The translations under genes were made by a program, and so were the position numbers. 64,000 nucleotides of DNA from contig NZ_AP024660.1 in NCBI RefSeq assembly GCF_019977395.1, forward strand, positions 1,550,001 to 1,614,000, given 5' to 3'. Positions 55,269 to 63,449 of this stretch are shown piece by piece. The notes under the pieces are model-generated. The model saw nothing but the letters and a program-made list of their open reading frames with translations, was not told the origin of the DNA and searched no databases. Numbering within the stretch: position 1 is the stretch's first letter; each line of letters starts with the position of its first letter. The DNA comes from Arthrobacter sp. NicSoilC5 (lineage in GTDB: Bacteria; Actinomycetota; Actinomycetes; Actinomycetales; Micrococcaceae).

Positions 55269-55378
55269 TCGGACCTCTCCTTTTCGTCAGCAAATTCGTG
55301 GACTGGAAAGCTTTTCGCCGTAGCTGGCAAACCGTCGTCGCGGTGCCGGCAGCAGCATGGCTGGCAGCTCTTCATGTG

Positions 55379-55405
55379 TTAGCACCCTCCTAGGGAGAGT
55401 GCTAA
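55379..55405. promoter_or_regulatory. CIRCE operator, groES-proximal
   Basis: TTAGCACCC-N9-GAGTGCTAA has one mismatch to the CIRCE consensus. It covers the predicted transcription start of groES (about 55404). Confidence 0.9.
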
Positions 55406-55410
55406 TGAAG

Positions 55411-55439
55411 ACTCTATGTATGAGTTAGCACTCGGTCAA
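55411..55439 (-). promoter_or_regulatory. groES-groEL promoter
   Basis: On the minus strand, -35 TTGACC (55434-55439), a 17-base spacer and -10 TAGAGT (55411-55416). The -35 lies in the N9 spacer of the distal CIRCE and the -10 lies between the two CIRCE elements. Confidence 0.85.
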
Positions 55440-55451
55440 GGTGAGTGCCAA
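55425..55451. promoter_or_regulatory. CIRCE operator, groES-distal
   Basis: TTAGCACTC-N9-GAGTGCCAA has one mismatch to consensus. It spans the -35 of the groES promoter, so bound HrcA would exclude RNA polymerase. Confidence 0.9.
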
Positions 55452-55523
55452 CGTTTCGTCATGGGCGTACAGCCCGGGGCGGACGACGGCAGGTGGCCGG
55501 GGACGCGAAATGGCGCCCTGTCC

Positions 55524-55904
55524 CTACCGGCCCAGGTCGTCGAAGTCCACGTCCTCGCCGCCCTCCGTGTCGCTGCCGCCCTGCTTCCGTCCCCGGAAGA
55601 GCACCCAGCCGGACACCGCTGCGGCGAGCAGCGCAGCAGCGAGGAAGAAGATGCTCCCGGCCCGCGCGCCGTCGTACAGCCCGCGGATGTCCCGGGCCTC
55701 CTGGGTGTTGTCCTGGACGTCGTTGCCTCCCACCGAGTAAACGGTGGCGTTGAACGTATCGAGCAGGAAGATGATCACCAGCAGCGCGATGCAGACCACG
55801 GCCACGACGGCGGCGGCGATCAGCACAGGACGGGCGAACCTGGCCGGATGGCGGTCCCCGGACTCGTGGTCGCCGGTCTCGCGGGGGGCTGCGCTCTCAT
55901 CCAT
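55524..55904 (-). CDS. Small membrane protein with two helices
   Basis: This is a 126-residue protein of unknown function. It has an acidic N-terminus, a membrane helix (about 26-47: PVLIAAAVVAVVCIALLVIIFLL in part), an external loop of ~30 residues and a second helix (about 83-102), then an acidic tail (EGGEDVDFDDLGR). ATG 55904 follows TAGTGT by 7 bases. It is divergent from the methyltransferase gene, the two start codons being 54 bases apart. Confidence 0.75.
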   Translation of the reverse strand: MDESAAPRETGDHESGDRHPARFARPVLIAAAVVAVVCIALLVIIFLLDTFNATVYSVGGNDVQDNTQEARDIRGLYDGARAGSIFFLAAALLAAAVSGWVLFRGRKQGGSDTEGGEDVDFDDLGR

Positions 55905-55911
55905 GGATTCA

Positions 55912-55917
55912 ACACTA
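55912..55917 (-). promoter_or_regulatory. -10 hexamer TAGTGT of leaderless small membrane protein gene
   Basis: TAGTGT (minus strand) ends 7 bases before ATG 55904. Confidence 0.58.
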
Positions 55918-55945
55918 TCCGCATCCCGGCCACGCGCTCCTCCAC

Positions 55946-55951
55946 TAGGCT
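55946..55951 (+). promoter_or_regulatory. -10 hexamer TAGGCT of leaderless methyltransferase gene
   Basis: TAGGCT ends 7 bases before ATG 55959. The divergent -10 is only 28 bases away. Confidence 0.58.
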
Positions 55952-55958
55952 GGAACCC

Positions 55959-57197
55959 ATGGCTCACGCTCCCCAGGACCAGATTGCACAGGACCAGATC
56001 GCACCATTGCTGACCCCCGAAGGCTGGGAGTTGCTGGCGTCCTTGGGCCCCTACCGGGACGAGGACTCTTTCGAGCTGAACTCCGCGCTCCGGAAAGCCG
56101 GACACCCCGCCGGGCTCGTGTCCGCCGTCCTGACGCAGTCACGGCTGCGCACCAAGGCAGAGGGGAAATTCGGGGAGTTCGCCCGGCAGATGCTGTTCAC
56201 CCAGGCGGGCCTGGAGCAGGCCACGCGCCTCAACGTCGCCGCCCACCACGCCCAGCGGTTCGCTGCCGCGGGGATCAGCCGCGTGGCGGACCTGGGCTGC
56301 GGCCTCGGCGCCGATTCCCTGGCGCTGGCCTCCCTGGACATCAATGTCACCGCCGTCGAAATGGACGAAACCACGGCGGCGTGCGCCACGGTGAACCTCA
56401 TCCCGTTCCCCAACGCCACAGTGGTGCATGCGGATGCGGAATCGGTTCCGCTGGACGGGGTGGATGGCGTCTGGCTGGACCCTGCCCGTCGGGTCACCTC
56501 CACTTCCGGCACCAAGCGGATCTGGGACCCCGAGGCATTCTCCCCGCCGTTGTCCTTCGTGGAATCACTGGCCGCGCAGGGCAAGGCAGTGGGCGTGAAG
56601 ATGGGCCCGGGCATGCCGCATGAATCCGTGCCCGCGGGCTGCGAGGCGCAGTGGGTGTCGGTGGCCGGTGACGTCACGGAGGTGACCCTGTGGTTCAACG
56701 CCGTGCGCCGGCCTGGAGTCCGCCGCGCCGCGTTGGTCCTGGGGCCGAAGGCTCCGGCGGAGCTGACCAGCCCGGAGGATTTCGGCGACGGCCCGTCAGC
56801 GCCGGTGGGACCGGTGGAGGGATACCTGTACGAACCCGACGGCGCCGTGATCCGCGCCGGACTGGTGGCGGACGTAGCACTGCAGCTCGGTGGCCACCTG
56901 GTGGACGAACACATTGCCTACATCTGCGCTCCCGAACTCCTGGCCACCCCGTTCGCCCGGGCCTACAAGGTCCTGCAGGTCATGCCCTACAACGTGAAGG
57001 CGCTCAAGGCCTGGGTGAAACAGGAGGGCATCACCGTGCTGGACATCAAGAAGCGCGGCACCGCCGTCACCCCCGAAGAGCTGCGGAAACAGCTGCTGCC
57101 CGGCGGAAAGAACGCCAGGAAGGGCGGCAAAACGGCCACCCTGGTCCTGACGCGCATCGGTGAGGACCGGGTGGCCATCGTGGTGGAACCCGCCTAG
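55959..57197 (+). CDS. SAM-dependent methyltransferase with THUMP-like domain
   Basis: This 412-residue protein has a class I methyltransferase core: motif I VADLGCGLGADSLALA near residue 110, the acidic loop VEMDETTAACATVN, and motif IV VWLDPARR near 170, where DPAR resembles the DPPY/DPPR of N-methyltransferases. A C-terminal THUMP-like RNA-binding domain (about 330-410) includes KVLQVMPYNVKALKAWVKQEGI and KKRGTAV. The target is probably RNA but is not known. ATG 55959 is set by the leaderless promoter. Confidence 0.88.
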   Translation: MAHAPQDQIAQDQIAPLLTPEGWELLASLGPYRDEDSFELNSALRKAGHPAGLVSAVLTQSRLRTKAEGKFGEFARQMLFTQAGLEQATRLNVAAHHAQRFAAAGISRVADLGCGLGADSLALASLDINVTAVEMDETTAACATVNLIPFPNATVVHADAESVPLDGVDGVWLDPARRVTSTSGTKRIWDPEAFSPPLSFVESLAAQGKAVGVKMGPGMPHESVPAGCEAQWVSVAGDVTEVTLWFNAVRRPGVRRAALVLGPKAPAELTSPEDFGDGPSAPVGPVEGYLYEPDGAVIRAGLVADVALQLGGHLVDEHIAYICAPELLATPFARAYKVLQVMPYNVKALKAWVKQEGITVLDIKKRGTAVTPEELRKQLLPGGKNARKGGKTATLVLTRIGEDRVAIVVEPA

Positions 57198-57203
57198 CTG
57201 CCC

Positions 57204-58022
57204 CTACTGGGCGCGCATGAACTCCTCGGCGGCCCGCACCTGGTCCGGGGTGGGCCGGACGCCCGTGTACAGGACGAACTGTTCCAGTGCCTGGATGGTG
57301 GCCACTTCGGCCCCCGTGATCACCGGCTTGCCGGCCGCACGGGCCGCCTTGATGAGGGGGGTTTCGGCGGGCAGCGCCACCACGTCGAACACCAGGCGGG
57401 CCGCGTTGATGGCTTCCGCCGGGAAAGCCACGGTGTCCGATTCCTCCCCGCCGGCCATCCCCAGCGGCGTGACGTTGATGATCAGGTCGGCCGTCCCGCC
57501 GTCGAGCGCTGCCCGCCACTGGAAGCCGTACTGGTCCGCGAGCGCACGCCCCGCGGCCTCATTCCGGGCCAGGACGGTGACGTCGGTGAATCCGGCGTCC
57601 CGGAGGGCGGCAACCGTGGCCTTGGCCATGCCCCCGGCGCCCTGCACCAGCACCGAATAGTCCGTGGGGACTGCATTGGTGGCGACGAGTTGTTCGATGG
57701 CGGTGTAGTCGGTGTTGTACGCCTTGAGGTGCCCGTCCGTGTTCACGATGGTGTTCACCGAGTCGATGGCCTTGGCGGAGGGGTCCATCTCGTCCACCAG
57801 GGCGATGACGTCTTCCTTGTACGGCATGGAGATGGCACAGCCACGGATGCCCAGCCCGCGGACACCGGCAATGGCCTGTTCCAGGTTGGTGGGTGCGAAG
57901 GCCTTGTAGATCCAGTTCAGGTCCAGCTGCCCGTAAAGGTGGTTGTGGAACCGGGTCCCGTTGTTGCTGGGACGGGCCGAAAGCGAGATGCAGAGGGTCA
58001 TGTCTTTATTCAGAATGGGCAC
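57204..58022 (-). CDS. Shikimate dehydrogenase-like protein (AroE paralogue, SdhL type)
   Basis: This ~272-residue oxidoreductase is of the AroE superfamily, SdhL/HI0607 type rather than canonical AroE. The substrate site reads SARPSNNGTRFHN in place of the usual SxSxxxHN, and GCAISMPYKE holds the catalytic Lys and AYNTDYTA the Asp. The nucleotide fold has VQGAGGMAKATVAAL. GTG 58022 gives MPILNKDMTLC, similar to the known MxNKDTxLC opening. A longer in-frame ATG at 58049 lies next to the REP-like repeat. True substrate is not established. Confidence 0.85.
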   Translation of the reverse strand: MPILNKDMTLCISLSARPSNNGTRFHNHLYGQLDLNWIYKAFAPTNLEQAIAGVRGLGIRGCAISMPYKEDVIALVDEMDPSAKAIDSVNTIVNTDGHLKAYNTDYTAIEQLVATNAVPTDYSVLVQGAGGMAKATVAALRDAGFTDVTVLARNEAAGRALADQYGFQWRAALDGGTADLIINVTPLGMAGGEESDTVAFPAEAINAARLVFDVVALPAETPLIKAARAAGKPVITGAEVATIQALEQFVLYTGVRPTPDQVRAAEEFMRAQ

Positions 58023-58054
58023 CAGACCATTAAACGCGTTCCAGCCCAAGTGGG

Positions 58055-58100
58055 TAGCGCCAAGTGTCGTTTTGACGCCTCAAAACGACAGTTCGCGCTA
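58055..58100. repeat. REP-like 46-base imperfect palindrome
   Basis: TAGCGC...GTGTCGTTTTGA-CGCC-TCAAAACGACAG...GCGCTA forms a long hairpin with short unpaired CAA/TTC. It lies between the GH3 gene stop and the dehydrogenase gene and may be a member of an intergenic repeat family. Confidence 0.75.
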
Positions 58101-58101
58101 C

Positions 58102-59829
58102 TTAGTTGGGTCGGGGGCAGCCGGTTCCCGCGGGGAAAGGCCCGACGGCGGCGGGCAGCTTTCCCGGAGCGGGCGCCTTCCCTGCCAGCACGGCGGCCAG
58201 CGCGTCGAAGGCGGCGTCGGTCCGGCCATAGAGGGCCACCTTCACCGGTGCGCTGGACCCCTGGAGCGGCCACGGAGCGTCGAGGGACACGGCGATGTCC
58301 CCACCGGCCGGTTTTCCACCAAACCCGATGAGGTTGACCAGCGGGCCTGATCCCACGGTGAGCCCGGCGCGCGCTGCGGCGGCTTCGAAGCGCTCCCGGT
58401 CCCCCGGTCCCCCGCCGGCCACCCGCACGGAACCGGGCACCAGGGGTCCGCTGCAGGGACCGGAAACAACGGTAACGGCCGACGCCGAGACCTGGGCGGA
58501 CAGGGCGGCCCCGCTTCCGGCCGGCGCACCTGAGCCCGCTGTTCCGGCAGGCGGGGTGGTCCGGGCATGCCAGATCATCATGGTGGCCACCCGCTGCGCT
58601 GCTTCATCCAGGCGTGCGGCGGGAAGGGTGCCGGCAGCCAGGGCCTGGACGATGGCGGCGTGCGCCTGCTCCACGTCCGTGGGCATCAGCAGCAGGTCGG
58701 CACCGGCGGCCAGTGCCTTCACTGCAGCCGCGCCGGCCGGGTACTGCTTGTCAACGGCGCCCATGTTGAGGGCGTCCGTCACGGCCACTCCCTTGAAGCC
58801 CAAACCCCTGAGCGCCGAGTAGCTGGGGGCAGAGAGCGACGCCGGGACGCCTGGTTCCAGCGCGGGTACGGCAATGTGCCCGGTCATGACCACGGGGAGG
58901 CCCGCTGCGACGGCAGCCTCGAAGGGTCTCCAGTCCCGGCCCCGGAGCACGTCGATGCCTGCCGGCTGGACGGGGAGGCTGAGGTGGGAATCCGCCGTCA
59001 CCGAGCCGTGTCCGGGAAAGTGCTTGACGGTGGGGAGCACGCCGGCGTCCAGCATGCCCTGGGAGAAGGCGGTGCCCTGGGCCGCCGCCGCGGCCGGGTC
59101 GCCGGACATGGAACGCGCCCCGATGGTGGGGTCTGCAGGACCGACGGTCACATCCGTGTCCGGCGCGAAGTCGAGGTCGAAGCCCAGTGGCACCAACTCG
59201 CTTGCCAGGCCCTTGCCGGCCTTGCGCGTCAGGTCCAGGTTGCCGGCGGCCCCGTAACTCATGGGAGCGGGCCACTCGGTGAGGGGCGGCCCCAGGCGTG
59301 CCACCGCGCCGCCTTCCTGGTCCACGCTCATGATCCCGGGCCAGCGCCGTCCGTCGGCGGCCACAGCCTGCTGCAGCCGCTGGTTTACGGCGCCCATGGC
59401 GGCCACGTCCACCTTTCCCTGCGGGTCGCGTGGCACGTTGTCGCCCATGATGATGGATCCGGCCAGGTGGAGGCGCTGGATGAGCGCCGCATGGGCCTCT
59501 ACCTGGCTGCCCTTGAAGAACGGGAGCAGGACCTGCCCGGCTTTCTGTTCCGGCGACATCGCCGCAACGGCCGCCAAGGCGGCGTCCTGGTCCCGCTGCT
59601 CCGGGCCCCACCCCAAAGGCCGGGAACCCGGGTCAGGCGACGGGGAAGCCGGAGGAGGCGCCGGCGTCGTACTTGCTGATGCGGTGGGGGACGCGTCGGC
59701 GGTCGGGGCGGAGGATGAGGGCGGTGCGGCGCTTGGGGCGGCTGAACAGGAGGCCAGCGCCATTGCGGACAGGGCCAGGAGGAGGGGGAAGGATTTGGCA
59801 GGACTGTGACGCAGGGGGAACGGTGCCAT
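58102..59829 (-). CDS. GH3 beta-N-acetylhexosaminidase lipoprotein, NagZ-like
   Basis: This 575-residue lipoprotein has a signal peptide ending in the lipobox LASC (about residue 28) and a Ser/Thr/Pro/Ala-rich linker to ~80. The GH3 barrel shows SVDQEGGAVARL, FAPDTDV and the NagZ motif KHFPGHGSVTADSH, whose His-Asp pair is the unusual acid/base of NagZ. A C-terminal domain (about 440-575) follows. It should remove GlcNAc from muropeptides or chitin-type sugars outside the membrane, whereas enterobacterial NagZ is cytoplasmic. ATG 59829 follows TAGCAT by 7 bases. Confidence 0.92.
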   Translation of the reverse strand: MAPFPLRHSPAKSFPLLLALSAMALASCSAAPSAAPPSSSAPTADASPTASASTTPAPPPASPSPDPGSRPLGWGPEQRDQDAALAAVAAMSPEQKAGQVLLPFFKGSQVEAHAALIQRLHLAGSIIMGDNVPRDPQGKVDVAAMGAVNQRLQQAVAADGRRWPGIMSVDQEGGAVARLGPPLTEWPAPMSYGAAGNLDLTRKAGKGLASELVPLGFDLDFAPDTDVTVGPADPTIGARSMSGDPAAAAAQGTAFSQGMLDAGVLPTVKHFPGHGSVTADSHLSLPVQPAGIDVLRGRDWRPFEAAVAAGLPVVMTGHIAVPALEPGVPASLSAPSYSALRGLGFKGVAVTDALNMGAVDKQYPAGAAAVKALAAGADLLLMPTDVEQAHAAIVQALAAGTLPAARLDEAAQRVATMMIWHARTTPPAGTAGSGAPAGSGAALSAQVSASAVTVVSGPCSGPLVPGSVRVAGGGPGDRERFEAAAARAGLTVGSGPLVNLIGFGGKPAGGDIAVSLDAPWPLQGSSAPVKVALYGRTDAAFDALAAVLAGKAPAPGKLPAAVGPFPAGTGCPRPN

Positions 59830-59836
59830 CAGTACG

Positions 59837-59842
59837 ATGCTA
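59837..59842 (-). promoter_or_regulatory. -10 hexamer TAGCAT of leaderless GH3 gene
   Basis: TAGCAT (minus strand) ends 7 bases before ATG 59829. Confidence 0.58.
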
Positions 59843-59933
59843 CCCCTGCACTAGACTTGAACCATCCGTTCGCCTGCCGGCTGCAGCCTGTGAGCGGCAT
59901 CAGCCAGCGGCAAACCGGACAGTAAGGAAACGT

Positions 59934-61085
59934 GTGAAGATCGACTTCGCGTCATCGAGGCAATCCACCCTCGGTGTTGAGTGGGAGCTGGCACTGGTGG
60001 ACGGGAAGACGGGCGAGCTCGCTTCCGTGGCCAACCAGGTGCTCCGCGGCGTGGCGTCCCGCCACCCCGAACTCAACGAAGACGACGAACATCCGCACAT
60101 CAAGCAGGAACTGCTGCTCAATACGGTGGAACTGGTCACCGGGATCTGCGAAACGGCAGCCGAGGCCAAGGAGGACCTCAGCCGGTCCGTCGCGGCCGTC
60201 CGTGAAATCACCGATCCCATGAACGTGGAGCTGTTCTGCGCCGGCAGCCACCCGTTCAGCCCTCCGCAGCTGCAGCCGGTGACGGACAAGGCACGCTACG
60301 CCAAGCTCATTGACCGGACCCAATGGTGGGGCCGGCAGATGGTCATCTATGGCGTCCATGTCCACGTGGGGCTGGACCGCCGGGACAAAGCCCTCCCCGT
60401 CCTGGACGGCCTGGTCAACTACTTCCCGCACTTCCAGGCGCTTTCCGCGTCCAGCCCGTTTTGGGGCGGCGAGGACACCGGGTACGCCTCGCAGCGGGCC
60501 CTGATGTTCCAGCAGCTTCCTACCGCGGGGCTGCCCTTCCAGTTCAAGTCCTGGGAAGAATACGAGTCCTACGTCCAGGACATGTTCACCACGGGCGTCA
60601 TCGACACCATCTCGGAAATCCGGTGGGACATCCGGCCGGTGCCCGCCCTGGGCACCATCGAGATGCGGATCTGTGACGGCCTGGCCACCCTGGAGGAAGT
60701 GGGGGCCATTGCGGCGCTCACCCAGTGCCTGGTGGACGAGTTCTCCACCACCCTGGACAACGGCGGCACCATCCCCACCATGCCGCCATGGCACGTCCAG
60801 GAGAACAAGTGGCGCGCCGCCCGGTACGGCCTGGACGCCATCATCATCCTCGACGCCGCGGGCAAGGAGCAGCTGGTCACCGACCACCTGCTGGAGACCC
60901 TGAACCGGCTTGAACCGGTTGCCGCCAAGCTGCGCTGCTCCGACGAGCTGGCCGACGTCGAGAAGATCATCCGCCGCGGCGCCGGATACCAGCGCCAGCG
61001 CCGGGTGGCTGCCGAGAACGGCGGAAACCTGCAGGCCGTGGTGCTGGACCTGGTCAAGCAGATGCGCAACGGCCCCACCGCCTGA
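59934..61085 (+). CDS. YbdK-type carboxylate-amine ligase (GCS2 family)
   Basis: This 383-residue GCS2-fold enzyme resembles E. coli YbdK, a weak gamma-glutamylcysteine ligase. It shows TLGVEWELALVD, the metal-binding VHVHVGLD and EIRWDIRPVPALGTIEMRICD. GTG 59934 has AAGGA about 6 bases upstream. Arthrobacter-type actinobacteria use mycothiol rather than glutathione, so the physiological substrate is likely another glutamyl or amine compound; this is inference. Confidence 0.9.
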   Translation: MKIDFASSRQSTLGVEWELALVDGKTGELASVANQVLRGVASRHPELNEDDEHPHIKQELLLNTVELVTGICETAAEAKEDLSRSVAAVREITDPMNVELFCAGSHPFSPPQLQPVTDKARYAKLIDRTQWWGRQMVIYGVHVHVGLDRRDKALPVLDGLVNYFPHFQALSASSPFWGGEDTGYASQRALMFQQLPTAGLPFQFKSWEEYESYVQDMFTTGVIDTISEIRWDIRPVPALGTIEMRICDGLATLEEVGAIAALTQCLVDEFSTTLDNGGTIPTMPPWHVQENKWRAARYGLDAIIILDAAGKEQLVTDHLLETLNRLEPVAAKLRCSDELADVEKIIRRGAGYQRQRRVAAENGGNLQAVVLDLVKQMRNGPTA

Positions 61086-61099
61086 CCACCCCCTTACTT

Positions 61100-61154
61100 G
61101 CCCCATCAGATATGGCTCCTAAACCGGCGGTTTAGGAGCCATATCTGATGGGGC
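61100..61154. repeat. Perfect 27-base inverted repeat with 1-base centre
   Basis: GCCCCATCAGATATGGC... and its exact complement (61100-61126 and 61128-61154) fill the gap between convergent ybdK-type and tsaD stops. As RNA it forms a 27-pair hairpin on either strand. It could act as a bidirectional terminator or be a REP element. Confidence 0.85.
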
Positions 61155-61174
61155 GTCGCAGGGTTTGCCGGGTG

Positions 61175-62266
61175 TCAGGCCGGGAGCGACACCGAGGTGA
61201 CGGGCATCGAGGAGTCCGGGGCGAATCCGATGCCACTGGGGTCGGTGCCGGCCATCACCAGCTGGGCTCCGAGCGCGGCCACCATGGCGCCGTTGTCCGT
61301 GCACAGGTCCAGCGGCGGAACGTGCAGGCGGATGCCGGCGGAGGCGCAGCGATGCCCGGTCAGTTCGCGCAGCCGTGAGTTGGCCGCCACTCCCCCGCCC
61401 AGCAGAACGTCCTTGATGCCCTGCTCGCGGCAGGCCAGGACCGCCTTGGAGGAGATTACGTCCACCACTGCTTCCTGGAACGCTGCCGCGATGTCGGCCA
61501 CCGGGATCTCTTCGCCGCGGGCCTCGAACTGCTCCACGCAGCGGGCCACGGCCGTCTTCAGGCCGCTGAAGGACCAGTCGTACCGGTGCGGGCCGGGTTC
61601 GTCGGCTGTGCCCATGTATTTGGGCTGGGTCAGGCCCCGGGGGAAGCGGATCGACTTGGGGTTGCCGGAGCGGGCCATCTTGTCGATGGCCGGTCCGCCG
61701 GGGTAGCCGAGTCCCAGGATGCGGGCCACCTTGTCGTAGGCCTCGCCAGCGGCGTCGTCGATGGTGGAGCCCAGGAGCTCCACGTCACTTGTGATGCTGT
61801 TGATCCGCAGGATTTCGGTGTGGCCGCCGGAGACCAGCAGGGCGCCCAGGTTCTCCGGCAGCTCCTGCCTGCGGCCCGTGGCGCGGTCGTCCAGGAGCCC
61901 CACGCCAACATGCGCCACCAGGTGGTTGATGGCGAACAGGGGTTTTCCGGTGGCCACGGCGAGCGCCTTGGCAGCGCACACCCCGACCATGAGCGCGCCG
62001 GCAAGCCCGGGTCCGGAGGTGACGGCGATCGCGTCCACCTCGTCCAGGGTGACCCCTGCATCCGCGAGGGCCTGCTCGAGGGTGGGAACAAAGGCGTCCA
62101 GGTGGGCGCGGGAGGCGATTTCCGGGATGACGCCGCCGAAGCGGACGTGCTCGTCCATGGAGGAAGAGACCGTGTTGGTCAGCAGGGTGGTTCCGCGGAC
62201 CAGGCCGACGCCGGTTTCGTCGCAGGATGATTCGATGCCCAGTACCAGGGGCTGCGTACGGTTCAT
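61175..62266 (-). CDS. tsaD: tRNA N6-adenosine threonylcarbamoyltransferase
   Basis: TsaD transfers threonylcarbamoyl to A37 of ANN-reading tRNAs, completing t6A. The 363-residue ASKHA protein starts [11 protein letters not shown] and has the metal-binding H115/H119 in [10 protein letters not shown]. It also has [33 protein letters not shown] and [12 protein letters not shown]. Its start overlaps the rimI stop by 4 bases, so it is translated as part of the tsaE-tsaB-rimI-tsaD operon. Confidence 0.98.
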   Translation of the reverse strand: MNRTQPLVLGIESSCDETGVGLVRGTTLLTNTVSSSMDEHVRFGGVIPEIASRAHLDAFVPTLEQALADAGVTLDEVDAIAVTSGPGLAGALMVGVCAAKALAVATGKPLFAINHLVAHVGVGLLDDRATGRRQELPENLGALLVSGGHTEILRINSITSDVELLGSTIDDAAGEAYDKVARILGLGYPGGPAIDKMARSGNPKSIRFPRGLTQPKYMGTADEPGPHRYDWSFSGLKTAVARCVEQFEARGEEIPVADIAAAFQEAVVDVISSKAVLACREQGIKDVLLGGGVAANSRLRELTGHRCASAGIRLHVPPLDLCTDNGAMVAALGAQLVMAGTDPSGIGFAPDSSMPVTSVSLPA

Positions 62267-62781
62267 GCCTGGCCTGCTTCCGTTGCTTCGTGTCCTTCAG
62301 GGTGTGCCGCGGGCAGCTGGAGCCGCATGATGAGGGCATCCACGCCGTCCCGGTAGTAGCGCGGGCGGACGTGGATCTGTTCGAAGCCGAACCGCAGGTA
62401 GAGCTGTTGTGCCCGGGGGTTGTCGGCCCGGACCTCGAGCAGGACGTCGGCGGCGCCGCGGTGCCGGGCCTCCTCGATCAGTTGCGTGAGCAGGGTGCTG
62501 CCAATGCCCCGCCCCTCGTGCTCAGGGACGACGGCGATGGTCTGGACGTCCGCGATGGGTTCAATGCACATCAGGCCGGCGTAGCCCACGATGCCTCCGC
62601 TGGTCTCCGCCACGAGGTAGCGGCGGGTCTCCGGCTGGGAGAGTTCGTCCAGGAACATCTGGACGGGCCACGCGTCAATGGGGAAGAGCTTGTGCTCCAG
62701 TGCGCCGACGGCGGGCACATCGTCCAGCGTCATGTCGCGGACGGTCACGTCCGCCGCGCGCGGGTCCGGGGTGCTGCTCAC
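62263..62781 (-). CDS. rimI: Ribosomal protein S18-alanine acetyltransferase-like GNAT
   Basis: This 172-residue GNAT acetyltransferase shows [24 protein letters not shown], with the acetyl-CoA loop RGIGS, and [27 protein letters not shown], the RimI signature. Its position between tsaB and tsaD is the common actinobacterial order. It overlaps both neighbours by 4 bases. It probably acetylates S18 and perhaps other N-termini. Confidence 0.95.
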   Translation of the reverse strand: MSSTPDPRAADVTVRDMTLDDVPAVGALEHKLFPIDAWPVQMFLDELSQPETRRYLVAETSGGIVGYAGLMCIEPIADVQTIAVVPEHEGRGIGSTLLTQLIEEARHRGAADVLLEVRADNPRAQQLYLRFGFEQIHVRPRYYRDGVDALIMRLQLPAAHPEGHEATEAGQA

Positions 62782-63449
62782 AATGCCCGCTTCCGTGGTC
62801 CGGGGACCTGCGCGTCGGATTCCCGCAGGTACAGGGGGGTGGAGTCCAACAGGGTGTCTCCTGCCGCCAGCCGCGCCAGGGCGAACTGGCCAAGATACAG
62901 GGCGTCCGGCTGCTCCGCGGCGAAATCCGGGTGGGCCTGAAGCACCCCGGCGTAGAGGCCCGCGCCGGCGCCGAACGCAGGCAGGTCCGGGAGGGCAGAC
63001 GCGAACCCGACGTGGGGGCCGTCCTCCAGCACGGGCAGCTGGCCGTCATCCAGGCTGTACCGGGCCCAGTAGACCTCTTTGCGGCGGGCGTCCGTCACCA
63101 CCAGGAACTCGGAAGCGGCTGCGGTGGACTCCGCAACTTCCAGGGCCATCGCGTCCAGGCTCACCAGGCCATGCAGCGGCTTGCCCCACACGAAGGCCAG
63201 CGTGCGGGCGGTGGCAATGCCGGAGCGCAGCCCGGTAAACGGGCCCGGGCCAACGCCCACCACCAGGGCGTCGACGTCCTGCCCGGCCACGCCCGCCGAC
63301 TCCAGCATGGCGTCGATTCCGGGCGCAAGCACCTCAGCGTGGCTGCGGGTGTCCTCCGTGGCGAAGCTGGCAAGCACGCTCTCGGGGGCATCATCGGTGA
63401 CCAGCGCAGCGCTGGCCACGGCCGAGGTGTCAATGGCGAGGATCAGCAT
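62778..63449 (-). CDS. tsaB: t6A biosynthesis scaffold protein TsaB
   Basis: This 223-residue ASKHA paralogue of TsaD dimerises with it in the t6A complex. It opens LILAIDTSAVASAALV and has the conserved VVGVGPGPFTGLRSGIATA. The TsaD metal histidines are absent, as normal for TsaB. It overlaps tsaE by 7 bases and rimI by 4. Confidence 0.96.
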   Translation of the reverse strand: MLILAIDTSAVASAALVTDDAPESVLASFATEDTRSHAEVLAPGIDAMLESAGVAGQDVDALVVGVGPGPFTGLRSGIATARTLAFVWGKPLHGLVSLDAMALEVAESTAAASEFLVVTDARRKEVYWARYSLDDGQLPVLEDGPHVGFASALPDLPAFGAGAGLYAGVLQAHPDFAAEQPDALYLGQFALARLAAGDTLLDSTPLYLRESDAQVPGPRKRAL

